Positions 31,111-40,461 of a stretch of DNA of 64,000 nt are shown one piece after another (position 1 is the stretch's first letter; each line of letters begins with the position of its first letter). This DNA comes from Clostridia bacterium. Lineage in GTDB: Bacteria > Bacillota > Clostridia > Oscillospirales > Acutalibacteraceae. The translations under genes and the position numbers were made by a program. The stretch lies in assembly GCA_017410605.1 (NCBI GenBank), contig JAFQQN010000017.1, forward strand, positions 62,001 through 126,000, written 5' to 3'. The notes beneath the pieces were generated by a model. The model did not search any database and was not told the DNA's origin. It saw only the letters and a list, made by a program, of their open reading frames with translations.

Positions 31111-31764
31111 ATGAGAACCTACAAACTGCATTTAATAAGGCATGGAATGACCGAGGGCAATGTGAATGGACAATATATTGGGGTGACCGATATTTCAATT
31201 ACTACTAATGGTATAATTGAGCTTAACGACCTTCGTGAGAAGGGGATTTACCCAAAATGCGGTCTTGTTTTTTCGAGTCCTATGATAAGAGCAACCGAAA
31301 CGGCAAAAATAATTTTTCCTGACCAGGATATTATAATAAACGACAATTTAAGGGAAATAGATTTTGGTGAATTTGAGGGAAAAACCGCAGACGAGCTTAA
31401 AGACAGAGAGGATTATACTAAGTGGGTGTCGGGCGAACTTGCCGCCGCGCCCGGCGGCGAAGCTACTATTGAGTTTGCAACCCGTCTTTGTACCGGAATA
31501 GGACAGATAGTTCGCCGTATGATGGATGAAGAGGTTTATTCTGCCGGTGTTGTTATGCACGGCGGCGCAATAATGACATTGCTTAGCGTTGCGGCTGTAC
31601 CAAGACGAAGAATGGCACAGTGGGCCTGTGGCAACGGCAGAGGCTATACCATTAGAATAACACCTTCCCTTTACCAGAAAAGCGGAATTTTAGAGGTTAT
31701 AGGGGAAATACCTGATGGAGAGGCAAATTTAATTACCGGCAAACAAAAAGAAATAATGCAATAA
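31111..31764 (+). CDS. Histidine phosphatase family protein
   Basis: A 217-residue phosphoglycerate-mutase-like phosphatase. The catalytic phosphohistidine is in LIRHGMTEGN (residues 8-17), the SSPMIRATETA segment supplies the second arginine, and the second histidine is in VVMHGGAIM (about 148-156). Family members dephosphorylate cobalamin or sugar phosphate intermediates among others; no neighbour tells which. ATG 31111 follows AGGAGG. It has its own position between the divergent XRE gene and the infC leader. Confidence 0.85.
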   Translation: MRTYKLHLIRHGMTEGNVNGQYIGVTDISITTNGIIELNDLREKGIYPKCGLVFSSPMIRATETAKIIFPDQDIIINDNLREIDFGEFEGKTADELKDREDYTKWVSGELAAAPGGEATIEFATRLCTGIGQIVRRMMDEEVYSAGVVMHGGAIMTLLSVAAVPRRRMAQWACGNGRGYTIRITPSLYQKSGILEVIGEIPDGEANLITGKQKEIMQ

Positions 31765-31793
31765 TATAATTTTTAAAAACTTTAAAAAAGCGC

Positions 31794-31822
31794 TTGACAA
31801 ATGTTAGGTGCTGTGATAAAAT
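31794..31822 (+). promoter_or_regulatory. Promoter of infC-rpmI-rplT
   Basis: TTGACA (31794-31799), 17 bases, TAAAAT (31817-31822). Confidence 0.88.
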
Positions 31823-31828
31823 ACCTAA

Positions 31829-32000
31829 GACAATAAAGCAGAACAACCGACCGTTCTCACCCTCAGGTTTACTAAAAGGGTTAATAAAAAACGCTTTGGC
31901 ACCCTTGTGTGCTCATTAGTGTTTATTTATTGTGTTTTCGCACGGACGGTTATTTTGGCTGTCCGTGCTTTTAATTTTAAGATCTTGGAGGTGCTTTACA
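31829..32000 (+). promoter_or_regulatory. Structured leader of the infC operon (L20/IF3-type attenuator)
   Basis: A leader of about 170 bases with several stems ends in a terminator at 31940-31974. CCGACCGT (31847-31854) can pair, with one mismatch, to ACGGACGG (31942-31949) in the terminator's first arm, giving an antiterminator. In Firmicutes this operon is controlled by L20 binding to such a leader; the ligand here is inferred from position. Confidence 0.65.
31940..31974 (+). terminator. Attenuator terminator before infC
   Basis: GCACGGAC (31940-31947) pairs with GTCCGTGC (31961-31968), loop of 13 bases, followed by TTTTAATTTT, 27 bases before the infC start codon. Confidence 0.88.
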
Positions 32001-32519
32001 ATTAGCATTAAAGAGTTGACCATTAACGAGGATATCAGGGAAAAAGAGGTTCGTGTTATTGATACAGACGGTTCTCAGCTTGGCATTTTGAAAATTGAAG
32101 ATGCACTGAATGCCGCCTACGCAAAAGATTTAGACCTTGTTTGCCTTTCTCCCAACACTACACCTGTTGTTTGTAAAATTATGGACTATGGTAAGTACCG
32201 CTTTGAACAGACAAAGCGCGAGAAAGAAGCAAGAAAAAATCAAAAGGTTATTGAGCTTAAAGAAATTCGCTTAGGCCTTAGCATTGATACTCACGATTTT
32301 GAAACCAAAGGCAATCATGCAAAACGCTTTTTGCAAGACGGCAATAAGGTTAAGGTTTCTATCCGTTTTCGCGGCCGTGAAATGGGCCACCCCGAAATTG
32401 GCTTAGATACTATGAACCGCTTTGCAGAATATTGCTCTGATTTTTCCGTGGTAGAAAAACCTGCGAAAATGGAAGGCAGAAATATGCTGATGTTTCTTGC
32501 ACCCAAGACTTCAAAGTAA
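32001..32519 (+). CDS. infC: Translation initiation factor IF-3 (ATT start)
   Basis: Binds the 30S subunit, checks start-codon pairing and keeps subunits apart. The frame opens SIKELTINEDIRE and continues with the two-domain IF-3 pattern (linker KNQKVIELKEIRL near 80-92), ending at a normal 172 residues. The only spaced ribosome site, GGAGGT, puts the start at ATT 32001. Rare ATT starts are a hallmark of infC, because IF-3 rejects them and so limits its own synthesis. The nearest in-frame ATG-like start upstream (31932) lies in the attenuator. Followed by rpmI and rplT. Confidence 0.93.
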   Translation: MSIKELTINEDIREKEVRVIDTDGSQLGILKIEDALNAAYAKDLDLVCLSPNTTPVVCKIMDYGKYRFEQTKREKEARKNQKVIELKEIRLGLSIDTHDFETKGNHAKRFLQDGNKVKVSIRFRGREMGHPEIGLDTMNRFAEYCSDFSVVEKPAKMEGRNMLMFLAPKTSK

Positions 32520-32551
32520 TTAATTGTAACTTTTTTTAGGAGGAAATAAAA

Positions 32552-32749
32552 ATGCCGAAAATTAAAACTCATAGTGGCGCAAAAAAGCGTTTCAAGCTTA
32601 CTAAAACCGGTAAGGTAAAACGTGCACATGCATACAAATCTCACATTCTTAACAAGAAAACCACAAAGCGTAAGAGAAATCTCCGCAAGACCGTAGTTGC
32701 TAATGTAACCAACGTTGCAGCGGTTAAAAAGATGATTCCTTATAAATAA
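32552..32749 (+). CDS. rpmI: 50S ribosomal protein L35
   Basis: Small basic ribosomal protein, 65 residues, with the typical [20 protein letters not shown] start and the [16 protein letters not shown] middle. AGGAGG precedes ATG 32552. Second gene of infC-rpmI-rplT, 32 bases after infC. Confidence 0.97.
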   Translation: MPKIKTHSGAKKRFKLTKTGKVKRAHAYKSHILNKKTTKRKRNLRKTVVANVTNVAAVKKMIPYK

Positions 32750-32771
32750 GAAGTAACGGAGGTAACGAATA

Positions 32772-33131
32772 ATGGCTAGAATTAAAGGCGCTATGATGAC
32801 GCGCAAAAGAAGAAAAAAAGTATTAAAGCTTGCTAAGGGCTATTTTGGTGCTAAGTCTAAGCTTTTCAAGACAGCTAAAGAAGCTGTTATGAAATCCGGC
32901 AACTATGCTTATATTGGCCGTAGACTTAAAAAGCGTGATTTCCGCCGCTTGTGGATTACTCGTATTTCTGCCGCCGCAAAGCTTAACGGTATGAATTACT
33001 CCACATTTATGAACGGTCTTAAAAAGGCTGGTATTGAAATGAACCGCAAGATGCTTGCTGACCTTGCAGTTAACGATGCCACAGCTTTTGCAGCACTTGT
33101 AAAAAGCGCAAAGACTGCTTTGGAGAAATAA
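32772..33131 (+). CDS. rplT: 50S ribosomal protein L20
   Basis: Early-assembly 23S rRNA-binding protein, 119 residues. The basic N-terminal helix ([20 protein letters not shown]) and the globular end with [19 protein letters not shown] are diagnostic. In related bacteria it represses its own operon by binding the leader. GGAGGT precedes ATG 32772; a strong terminator ends the operon. Confidence 0.98.
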   Translation: MARIKGAMMTRKRRKKVLKLAKGYFGAKSKLFKTAKEAVMKSGNYAYIGRRLKKRDFRRLWITRISAAAKLNGMNYSTFMNGLKKAGIEMNRKMLADLAVNDATAFAALVKSAKTALEK

Positions 33132-33139
33132 TTTTTGTT

Positions 33140-33170
33140 CGCCCGGGAAACGCTTCTCGGGCGGCTTTTT
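33140..33170 (+). terminator. Terminator of infC-rpmI-rplT
   Basis: CGCCCGGGAA pairs with TTCTCGGGCG around ACGC, one mismatch, followed by GCTTTTT. Confidence 0.85.
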
Positions 33171-33215
33171 CATTTTTGCTATACTGATTTTTTATAAAAA
33201 AGGGCGGTGTGTTTT

Positions 33216-33986
33216 GTGATTACAGCTAGAGATAATCCTAAAATCAAAAGGGTAGCAATGCTTGTTTCTTCTGCAAAAAAAAGAAGAAAAGAGGGTGTTT
33301 TCGTTCTTGAGGGCAGTCGCCTTTGCGGTGAAGCCTTAAGGGAAAACATTACCGTAAACGAGCTTTATTACACAAACCGCGCCCTTTTGGAACACCACTC
33401 TCTTATTGATGAGTTAAAGAGTAAAGCATTATTTTATAGCGAGGTGTCACAGTCTGTTTTTGAAAAAATTTCCGACACCGATTCTCCTCAAGGGATATTA
33501 CTAACCTTTTCTTTCAAAGAAAACAAGAAAGAGATTAAAACCGGCAAGTGGCTTGCCTTTGAAAGTGTGAGTGATCCATCTAACCTTGGTGCCGCCGCCA
33601 GAACGGCAGAGGCCTTAGGCTTTGGTGGAATATTGCTTTCAAAGACGGGTGTAGACCCATATTCACCAAAATCACTAAGAGCTTCAATGGGGGCACTTTT
33701 AAGGCTACCGGTAATTGTAGCAGAAGATTTTGAAGGTGAAATTAACCGATTGAAGGAAGAGGGCTTTAATATTACCGGCACGGTGGTAGAAAGCACCGCC
33801 CTTAAAATTAATGAACTATCTTTCGGGGAAAAAGAGGTTGCTGTTATTGGCAACGAAGCCAATGGTCTTACAGAAAAAATGAAGAAAATTTGTGACCGCC
33901 TTGTTACAATCCCTATGTCGGGTAGGGCAGAATCCCTTAATGCAGGGGTAGCCGCCGCCATAGTAATGTGGGAGATGGTTCGATGA
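33216..33986 (+). CDS. SpoU/TrmH-family RNA 2'-O-methyltransferase
   Basis: Methylates a ribose 2'-hydroxyl in rRNA or tRNA. The N-terminal substrate-binding domain (about 5-75) begins VITARDNPKIKRV; the SPOUT knot domain has the three motifs SDPSNLGAAARTAEALG (about 119-135), VIGNEANGLTEK and IPMSGRAESLNAGVAAAI. 256 residues from GTG 33216, which stands eight bases after GGGCGG; the GTG at 33207 overlaps that site. Its stop overlaps dprA by four bases. Confidence 0.9.
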   Translation: MITARDNPKIKRVAMLVSSAKKRRKEGVFVLEGSRLCGEALRENITVNELYYTNRALLEHHSLIDELKSKALFYSEVSQSVFEKISDTDSPQGILLTFSFKENKKEIKTGKWLAFESVSDPSNLGAAARTAEALGFGGILLSKTGVDPYSPKSLRASMGALLRLPVIVAEDFEGEINRLKEEGFNITGTVVESTALKINELSFGEKEVAVIGNEANGLTEKMKKICDRLVTIPMSGRAESLNAGVAAAIVMWEMVR

Positions 33987-35227
33987 GCGAAAATAAAGAT
34001 AATGTTTTTTACTATCTTTGGCTACAAAAGCTTATAGGCGTAGGAAGTAGTAAGCTCAGGGATATTATAGAATATTTTGGGTCTGCTAAAGAGGCTTTTC
34101 TTGCAACCGAGGCGCAGCTTAATGAAAGCAATATTTTTTCAAAAAGAGAGATTACTTATCGCCAGAGAATTTCTGAAGATGATATTAAAGCGGTTATAGA
34201 TTACTGTCAAAAGAGCAATATAAGAATAATTACACCCGAGGACGAAGAGTACCCTGAATGCTTTAATTTGATTGAATCGCCGCCCACGGTTATTTTTGCC
34301 AAGGGACAAAAACTTGATATGTCGGTTCCGCATTTTGGCATTGTGGGAAGCAGAAGGGCCGATGATTTTGGTAAAAAAGCGGCTTTTTCTTTGGCTGCAA
34401 GGCTTTCTCTTTCGGGGTTTACCATTGTCAGTGGCGGCGCCCTTGGTGTAGACAAAATGGCCCACTTGGGTGCTATAGCTTCGGGTAAAAGTACAGTGGT
34501 TGTTATGGGTTCGGGCATTGACAGTGACTATCTTAAAAGTAATGCAGGTTTAAGAAAAAAGGCCTTAGAAAAAGGAACACTTATAAGTGAATTTTGGCCA
34601 AAATCTTCTGCTGTAAAATTTAATTTTCCCATTAGAAACAGGCTTATTTCGGCACTTTCGAGCGGTGTCGCGGTAATTGAGGCAGGGTGTAAAAGCGGTG
34701 CTTTAATTACGGCGTCATATGCTATGGAACAGGGTAAAGAAATTTTTGCAATGCCCGGCAGTATAAACGATAAAAACTTTGAGGGAAATAATAACCTTAT
34801 AAGGGACGGTGCTATTCCCCTTTTAACAGTTGAAGACATTCTTGCGGTATATTCGGGAAGGTTTGAAGATAAAATAACATATAACAATCTTCTTACCTCT
34901 TCTGTAAAAAGTGTGCTTTATAAGTATTTGGAGAAAGAAAAAAATACTACAACCGGAAATACAGCCAAAAAGAAAAAGGCAGACACTTGTGAGGCAACAG
35001 ATAGAGTGTCAGACAATACGCAAGCAGCACCGGTTATGCCTAAAGAAATAAATGCCTGTGAGGTTGCACGTAAAATTTATAATGCCTTTAAAGAAGAAAC
35101 CGAAATGGCAGATGTTTTGTCTTTAAGAAGCGGTGTTACGGGTGCAACTTTTATTGCTGCCGTTACAGAGTTAGAGCTTAAAGGCTATATTAAGGCAGTT
35201 CCTGTGGGAAGATATAAAAGATTATGA
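33983..35227 (+). CDS. dprA: DNA-processing protein DprA
   Basis: Protects incoming single-stranded DNA during transformation and loads RecA. The Rossmann-like DprA domain shows FGIVGSRRADDFG, SGGALGVDKMAHLGAI and the IRNRLISALS motif; an N-terminal helix-hairpin-helix/SAM part covers residues 1-75 and a winged helix DML1-like domain ends the protein (about 355-414). ATG 33983 overlaps the previous stop (ATGA). In Firmicutes dprA usually precedes topA and trmFO as here. No other competence genes are in the window. Confidence 0.95.
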   Translation: MSENKDNVFYYLWLQKLIGVGSSKLRDIIEYFGSAKEAFLATEAQLNESNIFSKREITYRQRISEDDIKAVIDYCQKSNIRIITPEDEEYPECFNLIESPPTVIFAKGQKLDMSVPHFGIVGSRRADDFGKKAAFSLAARLSLSGFTIVSGGALGVDKMAHLGAIASGKSTVVVMGSGIDSDYLKSNAGLRKKALEKGTLISEFWPKSSAVKFNFPIRNRLISALSSGVAVIEAGCKSGALITASYAMEQGKEIFAMPGSINDKNFEGNNNLIRDGAIPLLTVEDILAVYSGRFEDKITYNNLLTSSVKSVLYKYLEKEKNTTTGNTAKKKKADTCEATDRVSDNTQAAPVMPKEINACEVARKIYNAFKEETEMADVLSLRSGVTGATFIAAVTELELKGYIKAVPVGRYKRL

Positions 35228-35277
35228 TTTTTTAAAACCTTTCTATTTGAAATTAGTTTTTGAGAAGGAATGATGTT

Positions 35278-37425
35278 ATGTCAAAATTGGTGATTGTTGA
35301 GTCCCCCTCAAAAATCAAAAGTATAAAGAAAACCCTTGGCCGTGGTTACAACGTTATGGCATCTAAGGGTCATATAAGAGATTTACCAAAATCTAAGCTT
35401 GGTATTGATGTTGAGGATAATTATAAGCCTCAATACATTAATATGAGCGATAAAAAAGATGTTATTAAAGAACTTAAAGAGGCCGCCAAAAAAAGCGATA
35501 TGGTCTATCTTGCAACCGACCCTGACCGTGAGGGTGAGGCTATTTCCTGGCATTTAGCTCAGATTTTAGGTTTAGATATGAATGAGAGCAACCGTGTTTG
35601 CTTTAACGAAATCACAAAAAGCGGTATAGAGGCCGGAATGAAAAATCCCAGACAGTTAGATTTAAGTCTGGTAGATGCACAACAGGCTCGTCGAGTTTTA
35701 GACAGAATAGTTGGCTATAAGCTTAGCCCTTTCCTTTGGAAAAAGGTTAAAAGGGGTCTTTCTGCCGGACGTGTTCAGTCGGTGGCCTTAAGGCTTATTG
35801 TTGACAGAGAAGAAGAGATAGAGGCCTTTAATTCGGAAGAATATTGGACTATTGATGCTAATTTTAAAAAGGATGAGGGTGGGTTTACTGCTCATTTTCA
35901 TGGCACCGCTGACGGAAAAAAGGTTGATCTTTCATCTGAGGCCGACGTTAACAAGGTTTTGAGTGAACTTGAGGGCTCACAGTACGAAATTAGTGAGGTT
36001 AAAAAATCTAAACGCAATGTTCAACCCGCGCCCCCCTTTACAACTTCAACACTTCAGCAGGAGGCCGCAAGAAAGCTTAATTTTACAGGTCAGCGCACTA
36101 TGAGTATTGCCCAACAGCTTTATGAGGGTGTTGATGTTGACGGTAGCGGAACAACCGGTCTTATAACCTATATGAGAACAGACTCTCTTAGAATTTCAGA
36201 AGAGGCAAGAGGGGCAGTTACTGCCTATGTTACCGAAAAATACGGTCAAAAATATCTTCCCGAAAAACCCAGATATTTTAAGAGTAAGTCTTCGGCACAG
36301 GATGCTCACGAGGCCATTCGTCCTACAAATATTTTCTTAACCCCTGAAAAGGCAAAATCCGCACTCTCTTCAGAGCAGTTTAAGCTTTATAAGCTTATTT
36401 GGGAAAGGTTTATTTCAAGCCTTATGGCTGTTTCGGTTAACAATGTTGTAAGTGTCAGCGTTACTACCGACCAATATATGTTTAAGGCAACCGAAACCAC
36501 TGTTGCGTTCGACGGTTTTACTGTGCTTTACCAAGAGGGAAAAGATAGTGAGGAAGAAAAAAGCGATTCCTTGCCTAAGCTTTCAAAGGGTGATACAGTA
36601 ACCTTAAATGGGCTTGAACCAAAACAACACTACACACAGCCACCTGCAAGGTACACAGAATCTACCCTTATTAAGGCGCTGGACGAAAACGGTATAGGCC
36701 GACCCTCTACCTATGCGCCTATTATAAGCAATATTCTTTCTAAGGAATATATTGAGCGTGTTCAAAAGTCTTTTAAACCTACCGTACTTGGCAGGGTTGT
36801 TACCAAGCTTATGATAGATTATTTTCCAAATATTGTTGATGTTAAGTTTACCGCAAATATGGAAAACAACCTAGATATGGTTGAAAAGGGAAATGCTAAG
36901 TGGGTTAAGGTTGTTGATGATTTTTACGGCGATTTTGAATCAACCCTTGAATCAGCAGAAAAAAGTCTTGAGGGTCAAAGGGTTAAAATTCCCGAAGAGG
37001 AAACCGATGTTGTTTGTGAGCTTTGCGGAAGAAAAATGGTTGTAAAAAGCGGAAGATTCGGGAAATTCTTGGCCTGTCCCGGTTATCCCGAATGTAAAAA
37101 TGCTAAGCCTATGCCTGAGGACGAGGTTAAAGAGCCCTGTCCCAAGTGTGGCGCAAAGCTTCTTAAAAGAAAGTCTAAAAAGGGAAAGACCTTCTACGGT
37201 TGCTCTAATTATCCCGAGTGCGATTTTGCCGCCCCGGGAATACCCACCGGAGAGGTTTGTGAAGAGTGCGGCAGCTTTATGCTTAAGGGAACAAGGGGTA
37301 AAACCTACTGTATAAACAGTGATTGCCCCACCCGTGTGGCTCTTAGAGAAAAGGCTGCAGCCAAAAAGGGCGGGGCTAAAAAGAAAACCTCGCGTACAAC
37401 AAAAAAGGTAAAGACCAATGAATAA
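35278..37425 (+). CDS. topA: DNA topoisomerase I
   Basis: Type IA topoisomerase that relaxes negative supercoils. The Toprim domain opens with LVIVESPSKIKSIKK, with acidic DPDREGEAI; the active-site tyrosine is in GLITYMRTDS (about 295). Three C-terminal zinc fingers of four cysteines each (about 575-605, 617-645, 659-682) bind DNA, and a Lys/Arg-rich tail ends the 715-residue protein. I choose ATG 35278, eight bases after AAGGA, over TTG 35260. It overlaps trmFO by eight bases. Confidence 0.97.
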   Translation: MSKLVIVESPSKIKSIKKTLGRGYNVMASKGHIRDLPKSKLGIDVEDNYKPQYINMSDKKDVIKELKEAAKKSDMVYLATDPDREGEAISWHLAQILGLDMNESNRVCFNEITKSGIEAGMKNPRQLDLSLVDAQQARRVLDRIVGYKLSPFLWKKVKRGLSAGRVQSVALRLIVDREEEIEAFNSEEYWTIDANFKKDEGGFTAHFHGTADGKKVDLSSEADVNKVLSELEGSQYEISEVKKSKRNVQPAPPFTTSTLQQEAARKLNFTGQRTMSIAQQLYEGVDVDGSGTTGLITYMRTDSLRISEEARGAVTAYVTEKYGQKYLPEKPRYFKSKSSAQDAHEAIRPTNIFLTPEKAKSALSSEQFKLYKLIWERFISSLMAVSVNNVVSVSVTTDQYMFKATETTVAFDGFTVLYQEGKDSEEEKSDSLPKLSKGDTVTLNGLEPKQHYTQPPARYTESTLIKALDENGIGRPSTYAPIISNILSKEYIERVQKSFKPTVLGRVVTKLMIDYFPNIVDVKFTANMENNLDMVEKGNAKWVKVVDDFYGDFESTLESAEKSLEGQRVKIPEEETDVVCELCGRKMVVKSGRFGKFLACPGYPECKNAKPMPEDEVKEPCPKCGAKLLKRKSKKGKTFYGCSNYPECDFAAPGIPTGEVCEECGSFMLKGTRGKTYCINSDCPTRVALREKAAAKKGGAKKKTSRTTKKVKTNE

Positions 37426-38722
37426 TGTTATAACCGTTATAGGCGCCGGTCTTGCAGGGTGCGAGGCCGCCTATACCGTAGCAAACAGGGGAGTAAAGGT
37501 AAAGCTAATAGAAATGAAGCCTTATAAAAAATCTCCCGCGCATAAAAGCGACCTTTTCGGTGAGCTTGTTTGCTCTAACTCACTTAAGGCGAAGAGAATA
37601 GAGTCTGCGGCCGGTCTTTTAAAGGAAGAAATGCGTCATTTTGGCTCTCTTACACTTGAGGCGGCCGATAAAAACGAGGTTCCTGCCGGTGGTGCTTTGG
37701 CGGTTGAGCGTGAGGGCTTTGCCGCATATATTACCGAAAAAATAAAGAACCACCCTAATATTGAGGTTGTAAGCTGTGTAGCAGAGAATATTCCCAGCGA
37801 GGGAATAATTATTGTGGCTACGGGCCCTCTTACCGACGGTGAGTTAGCAGAGGATATTAAAAGACTTCTTGGGGCGAATTATTTAAGCTTTTATGATGCC
37901 GCCGCCCCTATAGTTTCTTTCGACAGCCTTGACAGTGAGCATTATTTTTCTCAAAGCCGTTACGATAAGGGTGACGGTGACGATTATATAAACTGTCCCT
38001 TAAATAAAGAAGAGTATGAGGCCTTTCACTCTGCCTTGGTTTCGGCCGAAAGGGCGCCTCTTCACAAGTTCGATGAAAAGCCTAATGTTTATGAGGGCTG
38101 TATGCCGATAGAAATTTTGGCCTCCAGAGGACTTGATGCAATACGCTTCGGCCCAATGAAGCCCGTAGGGTTAAAAGACCCTAAAACAGGGCATAGACCT
38201 TGGGCGGTGCTTCAGCTTCGCAAAGAAAACAAAGAGGGAACAATGTATAACCTTGTGGGCTTTCAGACCAACCTTAAATTCCCTGAACAAAAAAGGGTGT
38301 TTGGTATGATACCCGCCCTAAAAAATGCTGAATTTTACCGTTATGGAGTAATGCACCGCAACAGCTTTATAGATTCCCCCCGTCTGTTAAACCCCGACCT
38401 CTCGCTAAGAAAAGAAAACAGAATTTTCTTTGCAGGGCAAATTACAGGGGTTGAGGGATATATGGAGTCGGCCGCTTCAGGTATTTTGGCCGGTATTAAC
38501 GCGGTGAGCCGTTTAAAGGACAAGCCGTCCCTTATTTTGCCTGTAGATACAATGCTTGGGGCTTTGGTAAATTATATAACCGACCCCGAAACAAAAAAGC
38601 TTCAACCAATGGGTGCAAATTTTGGCGTTTTGCCACCCCTTGAAGAAAAAATAAGGGATAAAAAGGAAAGATATTCTGCCCTTTCAAAGAGGGCTTTAGA
38701 AAGCCTTTCAAAATATATTTAA
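37418..38722 (+). CDS. trmFO: Folate-dependent tRNA (uracil-54)-methyltransferase TrmFO
   Basis: FAD enzyme that uses methylenetetrahydrofolate to make ribothymidine at tRNA position 54, the Gram-positive alternative to TrmA. The FAD-binding VIGAGLAGCEAAY motif is at residues 7-19, and the conserved CSNSLKAKR (52-60 region) and CMPIE cysteines are present. 434 residues is normal. The start overlaps topA by eight bases, the standard topA-trmFO order of Firmicutes. Confidence 0.97.
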   Translation: MNNVITVIGAGLAGCEAAYTVANRGVKVKLIEMKPYKKSPAHKSDLFGELVCSNSLKAKRIESAAGLLKEEMRHFGSLTLEAADKNEVPAGGALAVEREGFAAYITEKIKNHPNIEVVSCVAENIPSEGIIIVATGPLTDGELAEDIKRLLGANYLSFYDAAAPIVSFDSLDSEHYFSQSRYDKGDGDDYINCPLNKEEYEAFHSALVSAERAPLHKFDEKPNVYEGCMPIEILASRGLDAIRFGPMKPVGLKDPKTGHRPWAVLQLRKENKEGTMYNLVGFQTNLKFPEQKRVFGMIPALKNAEFYRYGVMHRNSFIDSPRLLNPDLSLRKENRIFFAGQITGVEGYMESAASGILAGINAVSRLKDKPSLILPVDTMLGALVNYITDPETKKLQPMGANFGVLPPLEEKIRDKKERYSALSKRALESLSKYI

Positions 38723-38741
38723 CGGCCAGGAGGAGATTTTT

Positions 38742-39743
38742 ATGAAAATTATAGTAGACGCTTTTGGTGGTGACAATGCGCCCCTTAGTGTTTTAGAGGG
38801 CTCTGCCGCCGCTGTTAAAGAATACGGCACCGAAATTTTACTTTCTGGTAACGAAGCGGAAATTAAAAGGGTCGCAAAAGAAAATAATATTTCTCTTGAG
38901 GGAATGGAAATTTTAAACGCAACCGACATTATTTCAATGCACGACGACCCCACCGATATTTTAAAGGCTAAGGCCGAAAGCTCAATGGCTGTTGGTATGA
39001 AGGCTTTAGCCGAGGGCAAGGGCGATGCCTTTGTTTCGGCCGGTAGCACAGGCGCTTTGGTTGTTGGCGGAACCCTTATTGTTAAAAGAATAAAGGGTGT
39101 AAAGCGCCCTGCCTTGGCCTCAATGATACCCGGCAAAAACGGTAATTACCTTATGCTTGATATTGGTGCAAATGCAGAGTGCCGCCCCGAAATGCTTCAG
39201 CAGTTTGGTATAATGGGCTCGGTTTATATGGAAAATGTTGAGGGCAAGAAAAACCCCACCGTTGCCCTGCTTAATATAGGAACCGAGGATACTAAAGGCG
39301 GAGAACTTCAAAAAGAAAGCTATGCTCTGCTTAAAACCGCCCCGGTTAATTTTGTTGGTAATGTAGAATCAAGAGAAATTCCCAAAGGGGATGTAGACGT
39401 TGTTGTTGCTGACGGTTTTACAGGAAATATTGCCCTTAAGCTTATTGAGGGCGTTAGCAGTACAATGTTTTCAATGATAAAGGGTGTGCTTTACAGCAGT
39501 CTTAAAAACAAAATTGCCGCTCTTATGATAAAAAAGGGTCTGTATTCTATTAAAGCAAAGGCCGACTACAGCGAGGTTGGTGGAGCGCCTCTTCTAGGAA
39601 CCAAGGCGCCTGTTATTAAGGCTCATGGTTCTTCAAACGGCTATGCCTTTAAAAATGCTATCCGCCAGGCTATTACCTTTAGCGAAACCGGTGTTATAGA
39701 AAAAATAACCAAGGGTCTGTCAGAGGTTAAAAAGGCAGATTAA
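38742..39743 (+). CDS. plsX: Phosphate acyltransferase PlsX
   Basis: Makes acyl-phosphate from acyl-ACP for the first step of phospholipid synthesis with PlsY. The start IIVDAFGGDNAP, the GSTGALVVGG segment (about 91-100) and LMLDIGANAECRPEML (about 137-152) identify PlsX; 333 residues is normal. ATG follows AGGAGG. The acpP gene that often lies between plsX and rnc is missing here: rnc begins 37 bases after the stop. Confidence 0.96.
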   Translation: MKIIVDAFGGDNAPLSVLEGSAAAVKEYGTEILLSGNEAEIKRVAKENNISLEGMEILNATDIISMHDDPTDILKAKAESSMAVGMKALAEGKGDAFVSAGSTGALVVGGTLIVKRIKGVKRPALASMIPGKNGNYLMLDIGANAECRPEMLQQFGIMGSVYMENVEGKKNPTVALLNIGTEDTKGGELQKESYALLKTAPVNFVGNVESREIPKGDVDVVVADGFTGNIALKLIEGVSSTMFSMIKGVLYSSLKNKIAALMIKKGLYSIKAKADYSEVGGAPLLGTKAPVIKAHGSSNGYAFKNAIRQAITFSETGVIEKITKGLSEVKKAD

Positions 39744-39780
39744 TTAAGTAATTATAAACCCACCTGAAAGAGGGGATATT

Positions 39781-40461
39781 ATGGAAAAACTAGAAGCTAA
39801 TTTGAATTATACCTTTAAAAATAAAGATTTGCTTAAAAACGCTTTGACCCACTCTTCCTTTGCCAACGAGCAAAAGGGTTCAGCCGTTTCTAACGAAAGG
39901 CTAGAGTTTTTAGGGGATTCGGTGCTTTCTATAATTGTTTCAGAATATATTTATGAAAGCTTTTCTACTTTGCCTGAGGGTCGGCTTACTAAGCTTAGAG
40001 CATCTCTTGTTTGTGAGAAAACTCTTTGTGAGTTTTCAAAGCAACTTGAAATAGGCAGTTACCTTTTACTTGGTAAGGGTGAAAAGGCCAATGGGGGAGA
40101 TAACAGACCCTCTATTCTTGCCGATGCTTTCGAAGCAGTTTTAGCCGCAATTTATTTAGATGGCGGAATGGAAATTGCAAAAAAACACGTCTTAAGATTT
40201 ATTACCGAAGAACTTCATCACCTGGAGCACGAAAACTTTAAGGATTATAAGACCGAGCTTCAGGAAATTATTCAGCGTAATCCAGAAGAAAATCTTACAT
40301 ATGTACTTATAGGTGAAAGCGGTCCCGACCATAATAAAAGCTTTACAGTAGAGGTTCACCTTAACTCTAATGTTATTGGAACGGGAGTTGGCCGAAGCAA
40401 AAAGACAGCCGAACAGGCCGCTGCCCGAAAGGCCTTAGAGCTTATGGGAATTGAGTTATAA
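39781..40461 (+). CDS. rnc: Ribonuclease III
   Basis: Cuts double-stranded RNA in rRNA and mRNA processing. The signature ERLEFLGDSVL is at about 39-49, with the second catalytic patch in ADAFEAVLAAIYLDGG (about 115-130), and the C-terminal double-stranded RNA-binding domain (about 155-225) ends in KKTAEQAAARKALELM. 226 residues. The stop overlaps the radical-SAM gene by one base. Confidence 0.97.
   Translation: MEKLEANLNYTFKNKDLLKNALTHSSFANEQKGSAVSNERLEFLGDSVLSIIVSEYIYESFSTLPEGRLTKLRASLVCEKTLCEFSKQLEIGSYLLLGKGEKANGGDNRPSILADAFEAVLAAIYLDGGMEIAKKHVLRFITEELHHLEHENFKDYKTELQEIIQRNPEENLTYVLIGESGPDHNKSFTVEVHLNSNVIGTGVGRSKKTAEQAAARKALELMGIEL

Noticed and set aside
33690..33961. Minus-strand frame of 157 codons opposite the RNA methyltransferase gene
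   Set aside because: Antisense shadow of conserved SPOUT motifs.
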